Assembly (NCBI GenBank): GCA_014523625.1 | Contig: JAATVP010000254.1 | Location: forward strand, 1-12,387 | Source: Nitrososphaerales archaeon TH5896 | GTDB lineage: Archaea; Thermoproteota; Nitrososphaeria; Nitrososphaerales; Nitrososphaeraceae | Reading direction: 5' to 3' | Length of the DNA: 12,387 nt | In this document: one piece after another, positions 1 through 5,030 of the stretch | Layout: each line of letters opens with the position of its first letter | Position numbering within the stretch: the stretch's first letter is position 1 | Made by a program: the position numbers and the translations under genes | The notes under the pieces: model-generated | The model's input: the letters and a program-made list of their open reading frames with translations, nothing else | What the model was told of the DNA's origin: nothing | Databases searched by the model: none

Positions 1-155
1 TCTTCTCCAGAATCTTTTTGATCGGGACCACAAGAGATCGTCTTCACATTCAAGGTTATAAATTTGACAAATAGTTGGGTAGATCAACTTGCCAACAGAT
101 CCAAAAGTACCTCATTTGTTTCAATGTTATCGTAGGCAAAAAAGTGTATACTCAT
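1..155 (-). pseudogene. possible truncated gene remnant at left edge
   Basis: An ATG at 155-153 opens a frame reading MSIHFFAYDNIETNEVLLDL before a TGA at 84-86. Past that stop the same frame is open to the window edge. A neighbouring frame (codons from 86-88 leftward, reading LIYPTICQIYNLECEDDLLW) is also open to the edge and looks at least as protein-like. A frameshift near 84-90 could therefore have broken one gene running off the window. The family is not recognised, there is no good TATA box 25-30 nt upstream of 155, and the ATG lies only 18 nt from the divergent gene at 173. This may be chance. Confidence 0.2.
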
Positions 156-172
156 AAAATCATAATGCACTA

Positions 173-868
173 TTGCAACACGCAATCAAGAAGTATCTTA
201 TTATCACCGAGGGATTAGTAAGCTCCTTAAGTGGTGGGAAAAGAGACGTGGCAGAAAAAGGTGCAGGTGAATCGATTTCTAGTAGGCTAATCATTATTTG
301 TCTGACTGGAATGCCAGGTGCAGGAAAGTCCACGGTTGCCAGTTCACTGAAGAAAAAAGGGTTCCTTGTTATAACAATGGGTGACGTAATTAGAGAAGAG
401 GCCATCCGACTTAAACTTGATCTCAATGACACAAATTTAGGGAAATTGATGGTCCGGTTACGCGAAGAGTTTGGTCCAGGGGCAGTGGCTGAATTAGTTG
501 TGAAGAAAATTCACTCGGCGTTAACGCCGAGCCGCAAGGGAGATAATGCCATTTTAATTGTTGACGGCATAAGGAGCATTGCAGAAGTAACTGTTCTCAA
601 GCGTGTTGGCCAAGTGCGACTTCTGGCAATTCATGCATCATCGCATATTCGGTTTGTCCATCTAAAGGAGAGAGGAAGAACGGACGCCCCTTTGTCTCAG
701 GGTGATTTCATGGAGAGGGAGAGACGAGAATTAGACGTGGGAATAAGCGAAGTTATCGCGCTAGCCGATGAAGTCGTATCCAACAATAGGCTTACTATCG
801 ACCAGCTAAAAGTTAATGCATTTGAAATCGTTATGAAATGGATCAATTCATTGAAGCTAAAAACATGA
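173..868 (+). CDS. UPF0200 family P-loop NTPase (nucleotide-kinase-like)
   Basis: Cytosolic P-loop protein of the archaeal UPF0200 family, related to dephospho-CoA and adenylate kinases. Its physiological substrate is not established. Residues 40-60 carry the Walker A loop GMPGAGKST (46-54). The family stretch MGDVIREE follows at 69-76, then a Walker B-like LIVDGIRS (128-135) and a lid-like RGRTDAP (167-173). Length (231 aa) is slightly more than usual because about 40 residues precede the P-loop strand. The start is uncertain: TTG at 173 has a TATA-like GTATACTC about 27 nt upstream, which fits a leaderless mRNA. GTG at 248 would give 206 aa, closer to family length. There is no in-frame ATG before the P-loop. 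The gene stands alone and converges on the gene at 1054. Family assignment is firm; function is not. Confidence 0.88.
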   Translation: MQHAIKKYLIITEGLVSSLSGGKRDVAEKGAGESISSRLIIICLTGMPGAGKSTVASSLKKKGFLVITMGDVIREEAIRLKLDLNDTNLGKLMVRLREEFGPGAVAELVVKKIHSALTPSRKGDNAILIVDGIRSIAEVTVLKRVGQVRLLAIHASSHIRFVHLKERGRTDAPLSQGDFMERERRELDVGISEVIALADEVVSNNRLTIDQLKVNAFEIVMKWINSLKLKT

Positions 869-1053
869 CGCCATCGTATACATTAATAAGTTAAAAAAAG
901 AATTGTGGGACGCATGACATAGTACTTTAGACATGTACTATTGCTGTTCCTAGTTCCCAAATTCAATATTTGATAGTCTCTTAACATCGCGAGAACTTGA
1001 TATAAGAATCTGTACTCATATTTCTTGTAAGATCCAAGCCATCTTAGTAGTTA
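869..1053. other. convergent intergenic spacer
   Basis: AT-rich 185-nt spacer between two converging genes. It contains an A-run around 893-900 and no credible open frame. It presumably holds the transcription ends of both neighbours, but no clear hairpin is visible. Confidence 0.5.
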
Positions 1054-1440
1054 CTATTCAGTACGGTCTTGACTGTGCCTGTGATTTTGCATTAGCTTCC
1101 TAAAGTCTTCACTCATAACAGCGGAATCAATCAAAGTGCTACTTCCAATACTTCCAGAAGTATCACGCCTTACCCATATTATGTTTCCATCAAGATCCAC
1201 CTCTATTAGCCTCGATCTTTGCAGATAGCCCAACACCGCAATTATTTTCTGGGATGATAGTCGTGGTCTGAGCATCTTCTCTAATTCCCTGAGCTTAGGA
1301 TACTCACCGGATTCTAATCTTTCTTCCAATCTGTGGACAAAAAAATTAATATCATCGTCATTGATTTCATTCACTGGTCTCTCTCTAGCTCTAGCCTTAT
1401 GTTTTCCCTTTGATTTCTTCGTGTTACCATGTTTGACCAT
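1054..1440 (-). CDS. basic winged-helix-like hypothetical protein
   Basis: About 128 aa from the ATG at 1440. The first ~24 residues are strongly basic (KKSKGKHKARARERP) and suit nucleic-acid contact. Residues ~30-90 look like a small helical/winged-helix fold: a long helix (FVHRLEERLESGEYPKLREL), then LSSQKIIAVLGYLQRSRLI, then a beta-hairpin-like VDLDGNIIWVRR. This pattern (recognition helix, then wing) suggests a DNA-binding or ribosome-associated role, which is inference. A longer in-frame ATG exists at 1479. The 1440 start is preferred because the TATA-like TTTTAAGTATTTTC (1461-1474) lies centred about 27 nt upstream, so transcription would begin at or next to the codon. No specific family recognised. 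Confidence 0.75.
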   Translation of the reverse strand: MVKHGNTKKSKGKHKARARERPVNEINDDDINFFVHRLEERLESGEYPKLRELEKMLRPRLSSQKIIAVLGYLQRSRLIEVDLDGNIIWVRRDTSGSIGSSTLIDSAVMSEDFRKLMQNHRHSQDRTE

Positions 1441-1460
1441 AGATACTCTAAAACCTTTCT

Positions 1461-1474
1461 GAAAATACTTAAAA
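1461..1474 (-). promoter_or_regulatory. TATA-like box of the basic winged-helix gene
   Basis: On the minus strand this reads TTTTAAGTATTTTC and is centred about 27 nt from the ATG at 1440. It lies inside the 13-codon extension that a longest-ORF start would claim, so it argues for the shorter protein and a leaderless transcript. Confidence 0.5.
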
Positions 1475-1562
1475 TGCATGCATCAACGGATTAATGCTCA
1501 TTTCCACAAGAAATAGAAAGTGGTCTTATGTCAATAGACTCTCATTTAAAACCATTCGATCC

Positions 1563-1919
1563 CTAATCAGGTAATGATACATAGACTCCGCCGTCCTCTG
1601 GTTTGACAAATACCTCATAAGTTTTTAACTGTTCTTCAGCAGGCGGATTCAGTGGGCTCCCCTCCTCTAAACTAAAAGCAGATAAATGAAGGGGACACGT
1701 TACTGTTTTTTCATCTTCATTTAGAATCCCCATTGATAAATCTGCATATTGATGAGTACATATTCCATCTGTTGCATAAATTTTACCTCCAATTTTGGCT
1801 ATCAGTAAGCGCTTATTGGCTTTGCGTGTGCTGTTGTCAGCATCAACTTCGTAGTCGAAACCCATTATATCACCATCCTTCAAATTTTTTTCGTCACACA
1901 CTCTCAAATGTGTAGCCAT
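1563..1919 (-). CDS. Rieske [2Fe-2S] ferredoxin
   Basis: Soluble 118-aa Rieske-type iron-sulfur protein. It is a single-electron carrier that would partner an oxygenase, reductase or other redox enzyme in the cytosol. The cluster ligands are complete: Cys54-x-His56 (ICTHQYADLS) and Cys75-x2-His78 (TCPLHLS), separated by 18 residues, with the usual Rieske fold strands on either side and SAFSLEEGSPL after the second box. No signal peptide or membrane anchor is present, which separates it from the bc1-type Rieske subunit and makes it NirD- or dioxygenase-ferredoxin-like. No oxygenase or reductase lies next to it, so its partner cannot be read from context. The ATG start is supported by a TATA box about 35 nt upstream. 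It appears monocistronic. Confidence 0.92.
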   Translation of the reverse strand: MATHLRVCDEKNLKDGDIMGFDYEVDADNSTRKANKRLLIAKIGGKIYATDGICTHQYADLSMGILNEDEKTVTCPLHLSAFSLEEGSPLNPPAEEQLKTYEVFVKPEDGGVYVSLPD

Positions 1920-1949
1920 AGATGACGAAAGATACTGCGGATATTAATA

Positions 1950-1957
1950 CATATAAA
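1950..1957 (-). promoter_or_regulatory. TATA box of the Rieske ferredoxin gene
   Basis: Reads TTTATATG on the minus strand. The predicted transcription start is around 1925-1928, giving at most a few nucleotides of leader before the ATG at 1919. No Shine-Dalgarno sequence is present. Confidence 0.55.
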
Positions 1958-2070
1958 GCTAAATAAAAATAGGACGTGAACCTCTCAATTTCTTTCAAGC
2001 AACGATCGTTGCCTTGCCGCCGCACAGCTACAAGAGATTTGAATTGATCATTCTTTTCCTTTGACACATA

Positions 2071-2328
2071 CTACGAATTGTTGACACGGACCAGTATTTG
2101 ATGAGTTTCTTTCTTAACATTCTTCATCATTTTTTGCTCTCGTAGTCTATTTTTGTACTTGAAATTTCTAGGTGTTCCTCTGAGCCTGTATCCACAGCAT
2201 GGGCACCAGAGACCAATCCAATTGAGAAAGATTTCACAGACTTGACAACGCTTCTGACCAGCGGCATATCTTCCTGTGCCTACTGGTTTTTGAGCTTTAT
2301 GCCTAATACAGATACCTTTGCATGCCAT
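2071..2328 (-). CDS. small zinc-finger protein (thaumarchaeal MACKGIC type)
   Basis: An 85-aa cysteine-rich protein with Cys3 and Cys7 at the N-terminus, CxxC at 28-31 and CPCC at 42-45, enough ligands for one or two zinc sites. Tyr/Arg/Lys-rich segments (GYRLRGTPRNFKYKNRLREQK) lie after the last knuckle and suit nucleic-acid binding. I recall this cysteine pattern (MACKGIC...CQVCEIFLNW...WCPCCGYRLR) as recurring in multiple copies in ammonia-oxidising archaea, but this cannot be verified here. Function is unknown; a transcription-factor-like role is inference. Unlike its neighbours it has a real leader with a Shine-Dalgarno sequence and a TATA box. Confidence 0.82.
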   Translation of the reverse strand: MACKGICIRHKAQKPVGTGRYAAGQKRCQVCEIFLNWIGLWCPCCGYRLRGTPRNFKYKNRLREQKMMKNVKKETHQILVRVNNS

Positions 2329-2340
2329 TGGTTCTCCATT

Positions 2341-2347
2341 TCACCTC
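2341..2347 (-). promoter_or_regulatory. Shine-Dalgarno sequence of the zinc-finger gene
   Basis: GAGGTGA on the minus strand, 12 nt upstream of the ATG at 2328, complementary to the usual archaeal 16S rRNA tail. This is the clearest ribosome binding site in the window and marks a leadered mRNA. Confidence 0.55.
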
Positions 2348-2383
2348 TAATTTTACTTACCCAATGTTAATACGCAGAACATG

Positions 2384-2397
2384 CTTATAATATATTT
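2384..2397 (-). promoter_or_regulatory. TATA box of the zinc-finger gene
   Basis: Reads AAATATATTATAAG on the minus strand. The predicted start near 2363 gives a leader of about 35 nt, consistent with the Shine-Dalgarno sequence at 2341-2347. Confidence 0.5.
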
Positions 2398-2745
2398 CAG
2401 AAAATCCTTAGTAACTAAAAATTCAAATGTAATATGGGAATAAAATTCTTAAGTATCTGGTATTATTTTATAATAATTGGATGTTTTCATCCTCACTTAA
2501 GAATAGAATTAAGTATATTAGTCATTATGATTTAAGATCTAGCTCTCAATTACGGCCTTAAGGGAGGATTTAGAAAACGAACGGAAAAGGTTGATGCCTT
2601 TCTTCTTAACCATACAGTAATGATAACATAAACATCAATTCCATACATCAAATATCAGTAGTTTAGAGGAATGGTGTCATGTAATTCCTGATTTCTTCAG
2701 TTTCTCCTACGATTTTCGCCATACATTCCAACCCAACTCTAAATT
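2398..2745. other. gene-free AT-rich spacer with a 9-bp inverted repeat
   Basis: No convincing gene. ATTCTTAAG (2445-2453) and CTTAAGAAT (2496-2504) form a perfect 9-bp inverted repeat with a 42-nt spacer. A frame on the minus strand just past the hydrolase stop reads LKFRVGLECMAKIVGETEEI and ends at a TAA at 2663-2665. It is the best coding-like signal here but has only 19 codons after its ATG (2722). It may be chance or a scrap of an older gene. Confidence 0.35.
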
Positions 2746-3465
2746 TCAGACATTCTTTTTGAGGAATGCCAAAGTTTTTGCCCATGCATCAGCTGTTTCT
2801 TGTGGTGCATAATTGTCATTAGAGGGATTTGCAAATGCATGACCAACTCCATCATACACATAAATCTCGTTTGGTACCGAAGTCGCATTTAGAGATTCTT
2901 CAAACTGTCTTACCTGATCTACCGGAATCGATTGGTCCTGATTGCCAAAGATTGCAAGGACTGGCCACTTTATCTTAGATAGCTCCTCTTGGTCGGTAAC
3001 TAAATTACCATAGTACAATCCGGTTGCAGCCAAGGGAAAACCTGGTTCAATATTCAAGGCTAGCTGAAGCGATTGTCCTCCCCCAAAACACCACCCGAGG
3101 GAGGCTATTCTCGATGAGTTCACGTTTTCCAATGAGGCTAGGTATCTGACGGCAGACTGCAGGTTCGAGATAGCGTTGGATGGATTGTCTCTTACTGCAC
3201 CTGCTAACTGTCCGGCTTCCTGAGGATTACCTGCAACGGTACCATTGAACAGATCGACCGCCAAAACCATATATCCTTCATTTGCTAACTGATCGGCCAT
3301 CTCCTTCATGTTGTCATTCAATCCCCACCATTCATGAATCATCACTACCGCAGGCAGTGCCTTGTCAGATGTAGAAATATTACTCTGCGGAGTTGCTAGG
3401 TAACCTGAGACATTGTCATAGTAAGTAACAGATTTACCCTCCTTGTTAATTTCAAGGTTACCCAT
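2746..3465 (-). CDS. dienelactone hydrolase family protein (mature domain)
   Basis: Alpha/beta-hydrolase of the dienelactone hydrolase family, hydrolysing ester or lactone bonds in small molecules; the natural substrate is unknown. From the ATG at 3465 the protein is 239 aa. The catalytic triad is complete: Cys126 in the nucleophile elbow GWCFGGG, Asp177 in FGNQDQSIP and His209 in DGVGHAF. Glu45 in HEWWGLN matches the glutamate that holds the cysteine in classic members. The frame continues upstream through a typical export signal back to an ATG at 3612, but a TAA at 3529-3531 interrupts it. As sequenced, only an internal start gives product, probably cytosolic. The ATG at 3465 has neither a Shine-Dalgarno sequence nor a TATA box at leaderless distance, so expression is doubtful. 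Catalytic core prediction is firm; whether the gene is functional is not. Confidence 0.85.
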   Translation of the reverse strand: MGNLEINKEGKSVTYYDNVSGYLATPQSNISTSDKALPAVVMIHEWWGLNDNMKEMADQLANEGYMVLAVDLFNGTVAGNPQEAGQLAGAVRDNPSNAISNLQSAVRYLASLENVNSSRIASLGWCFGGGQSLQLALNIEPGFPLAATGLYYGNLVTDQEELSKIKWPVLAIFGNQDQSIPVDQVRQFEESLNATSVPNEIYVYDGVGHAFANPSNDNYAPQETADAWAKTLAFLKKNV

Positions 3466-3612
3466 ATTCTTCGATGAAGTGTTGACAACTTCATTGTCAG
3501 CTTGGGCTTGACCAAATGCTGTAGGAGATTAAAATAGAGCAAAGATACCAAAAGCAATGACCGATAAAGAAACGTGTATTAAATTAGGGATTCTGGGTTG
3601 TGTATTAACCAT
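3466..3612 (-). pseudogene. interrupted signal peptide of the dienelactone hydrolase
   Basis: In frame with the hydrolase, the ATG at 3610-3612 starts MVNTQPRIPNLIHV, then a hydrophobic core LSVIAFGIFALF, then a TAA at 3529-3531, then SPTAFGQAQA and DNEVVNTSSKN leading straight into MGNLEI. The AQA-DN junction is a good signal-peptidase I site, so the ancestral enzyme was exported. One base change (for example TTA, Leu, to TAA) accounts for the stop. Everything on both sides remains in frame, so the lesion is recent or is a sequencing error. Confidence 0.72.
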
Positions 3613-3654
3613 CCTATTTCTGTTAAAGACGGGTAAACGCATTAAAGGTTATTC

Positions 3655-3669
3655 TATATAGTATATATA
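3655..3669 (-). promoter_or_regulatory. TATA box of the dienelactone hydrolase gene
   Basis: On the minus strand it reads CTATATATACTATAT. The predicted start is near 3635, about 23 nt before the ATG at 3612. The promoter therefore serves the exported, now interrupted form rather than the internal ATG at 3465. Confidence 0.5.
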
Positions 3670-3697
3670 GGTGATTGAAATGGGTCAGTCTAAAATG

Positions 3698-4112
3698 TTA
3701 GAGGAGTAATTTCGAAATATGTTCGATTTTATTATCCCTAGCATCAGTAAAATACGAACCATTATCCTTTGTCTTATCCAATTGGATAATTGCTCACCGC
3801 TATCATATTTTCGAGATCAGTAACGGCACCAGGTCGGAAGAGTTGTACTTATGTAAATGTCATGCGCGCTCATGCTGTTAACATTAGAAGTACCATTCGT
3901 TTGAAGAGTATCTGTAGAACCTATCATTGCATGTAATCCACCTTTGGCAATGTCTTGAGCTGGTCCTATTTAGGCAGGAGTGTTGTCGATTCAGTTTTGA
4001 TGTGAAGGTTGCAATGGGTTCGGGTTCAAAATTACCATAGGTATGCCTATTGATGTCATCATCAGAGTCATCCCGCCTGTGGTAAATGTCGACAAAGTAT
4101 AGTCTTAGACAT
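3698..4112 (-). pseudogene. frameshifted remnant of a secreted hypothetical protein
   Basis: Three overlapping frames on the minus strand join into one protein-like sequence. The first (about 4104 down to 3838) reads TLSTFTTGGMTLMMTSIGIP, a signal-peptide-like start, and continues to IGPAQDIAKGGLHAMIGSTD and SNVNSMSAHDIYISTTL. It is broken by TGA at 3991-3993 and TAA at 3970-3972. Around 3831-3840 the sense moves one frame to RPGAVTDLENMIAVSNYPI. Near 3777-3783 it moves again to DKTKDNGSYFTDARDNKIEH, ending ISKLLL and a TAA at 3698-3700. An ATG at 4112 (MSKTIL) could be the original start with another shift after it. With two stops and at least two frameshifts this is a pseudogene. The family is not recognised; export is inferred from the N-terminus. 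Confidence 0.6.
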
Positions 4113-4150
4113 GCAGCGGAAACTCTTTTAGTTCGATATGATTACCTTAA

Positions 4151-4309
4151 TCACGTCACTCCTACAGGAGATCTCGCTGATTCGCTGTGTTCCAACAAGA
4201 TATGAAAATTAAGAAAGTACTCGCTCTCCATATTTTTCCCACAAATGTTACAGCACCACTTTTCGTGATTTTCATTAGTCGATTTGCTACTAATTTTTTT
4301 TGTTGACAC
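4151..4309 (-). CDS. 52-aa C2H2 zinc-finger microprotein
   Basis: GTG at 4309 opens an intact 52-codon frame ending in TGA at 4151-4153. Residues 1-18 are polar and Lys/Ser/Asn-rich. Then comes one classical C2H2 finger: Cys20-x2-Cys23, 12 residues, His36-x4-His41 (KWCCNICGKNMESEYF, then LNFHILLEHSE), with Phe and Leu at the hydrophobic core positions. A short tail follows. Small single-finger proteins of this kind are recurrent in ammonia-oxidising archaea and presumably bind nucleic acid or protein. The start has no Shine-Dalgarno sequence. A TATA-like TTATAAC lies at 4326-4333, a little closer than ideal for a leaderless transcript. It sits between two decayed genes yet its zinc ligands are intact, which argues that it is real. 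Confidence 0.6.
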   Translation of the reverse strand: MSTKKISSKSTNENHEKWCCNICGKNMESEYFLNFHILLEHSESARSPVGVT

Positions 4310-4346
4310 TTTAATTCAATTGTTTGTTATAACCAAACTCTGACAA

Positions 4347-4538
4347 TTAAGTTTTGAAGAAAGTCTGAGAATTAACGCCATAGAGATAAAGCGCATTGGA
4401 TTTGAAATTTTGATAATACTCTGTGGCAGTACCTAAAGTTGTTCTTGCAGCATCCAAAATCCAACGTGGGTTCTGAACTTTACCGTGCGTGTCTTCGAAC
4501 AGAATCTAGTGCAAACAATTAACTTCAATGCAATACAT
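4347..4538 (-). pseudogene. remnant of an unrecognised gene (C-terminal part)
   Basis: A minus-strand frame reads ILFEDTHGKVQNPRWILDAA, then RTTLGTATEYYQNFKSNALY and LYGVNSQTFFKT, ending at TAA 4347-4349. Composition looks coding: aromatic and charged residues are spread evenly. There is no ATG, GTG or suitable TTG at its head. Going upstream in the same frame there is a TAG at 4506-4508, preceded by MYCIEVNCLH from an ATG at 4538. The simplest reading is a degraded gene with a premature stop and a missing 5' part. The family is not recognised. It lies directly upstream of the zinc-finger microprotein, whose promoter falls in the 38-nt gap. Confidence 0.42.
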
Positions 4539-4548
4539 AGTACCCGTA

Positions 4549-4557
4549 CATTTTAAG
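4549..4557 (+). promoter_or_regulatory. TATA-like box of the 56-aa membrane protein gene
   Basis: Reads ACATTTTAA and is centred about 29 nt before the ATG at 4583, consistent with a nearly leaderless transcript. Confidence 0.4.
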
Positions 4558-4582
4558 AGAGAGCAATGCGAAATAGATCCTA

Positions 4583-4753
4583 ATGACCGACCTTAAGATT
4601 TCAGATATAGCAATAATAGCAGTTCTCATCATAGTCGCAGCCATTGTTATTTACTTACTCAGTCCTCTGATAATTGCTGTAGTAATTATAGCCATTGCTT
4701 ATTTTGTCTACAGATGGTATACTAATTACAAAAGAATGAACAGATACGCCTAA
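4583..4753 (+). CDS. 56-aa two-helix membrane protein
   Basis: ATG at 4583 to TAA at 4751-4753. The short polar start MTDLKISD is followed by a hydrophobic helix (about residues 9-26, IAIIAVLIIVAAIVIYLL). A Ser-Pro turn follows at 27-28, then a second hydrophobic helix (29-43, LIIAVVIIAIAYFVY) and a basic tail (RWYTNYKRMNRYA). This hairpin with a positive C-terminus predicts both ends in the cytoplasm. A TATA-like ACATTTTAA sits about 29 nt upstream and there is no Shine-Dalgarno sequence. No family recognised. The unbroken run of hydrophobic codons with clean ends and a promoter makes it a likely gene despite its size. A T-run at 4786-4790 could end the transcript. Confidence 0.62.
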   Translation: MTDLKISDIAIIAVLIIVAAIVIYLLSPLIIAVVIIAIAYFVYRWYTNYKRMNRYA

Positions 4754-5001
4754 TGGGAGAATTAATTCATCTTGAAGGGGGGTTCTTTTTAGCAGATCTA
4801 GTAGCGGAATTAAGAGGTTAGATTTTGTTGAAATCTGCAGAATAATTCAAGTGGTTAATTACCTTAAGTGTCCATAATGAATTCATGTACACACGTACAC
4901 CATTTTCTCCTCCAAAATCTGAAATTTTCAATTTCTATGAGATTGCACAAATTTATCTTATCGTTCCCTTCAATTGGTTATCAAGTCATGAATCCTATCA
5001 A
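4754..5001. other. spacer with inverted repeats upstream of the SDR gene
   Basis: No gene supported. The G-run plus T-run at 4777-4790 may be a terminator for the 56-aa protein gene. TGTAC (4886-4890) and GTACA (4895-4899) form an inverted repeat around ACAC. GAAATT and AATTTC pair around TTC at about 4921-4935. On the minus strand a GGAGGAGAAA sits directly before an ATG at about 4903, but only six codons (MVYVCT) follow. Confidence 0.35.
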
Positions 5002-5009
5002 TTTATGTA
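5002..5009 (+). promoter_or_regulatory. TATA box deciding the SDR start
   Basis: TTTATGTA, centred about 26 nt from the GTG at 5031. It places the transcription start on or beside that codon and supports a leaderless GTG start. Confidence 0.5.
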
Positions 5010-5030
5010 GGATAAGAATAAAGATATCCG

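Noticed and set aside
160..432. 90-codon minus-strand frame
   Set aside because: Antisense to the UPF0200 P-loop region.
1733..1915. 60-codon plus-strand frame inside the Rieske gene
   Set aside because: Antisense shadow of a gene with complete cluster ligands; composition not protein-like.
3529..3531. Recoding of the stop in the hydrolase signal peptide
   Set aside because: The codon is TAA, which is not used for pyrrolysine (TAG) or selenocysteine (TGA), and no slip site or recoding structure is visible.
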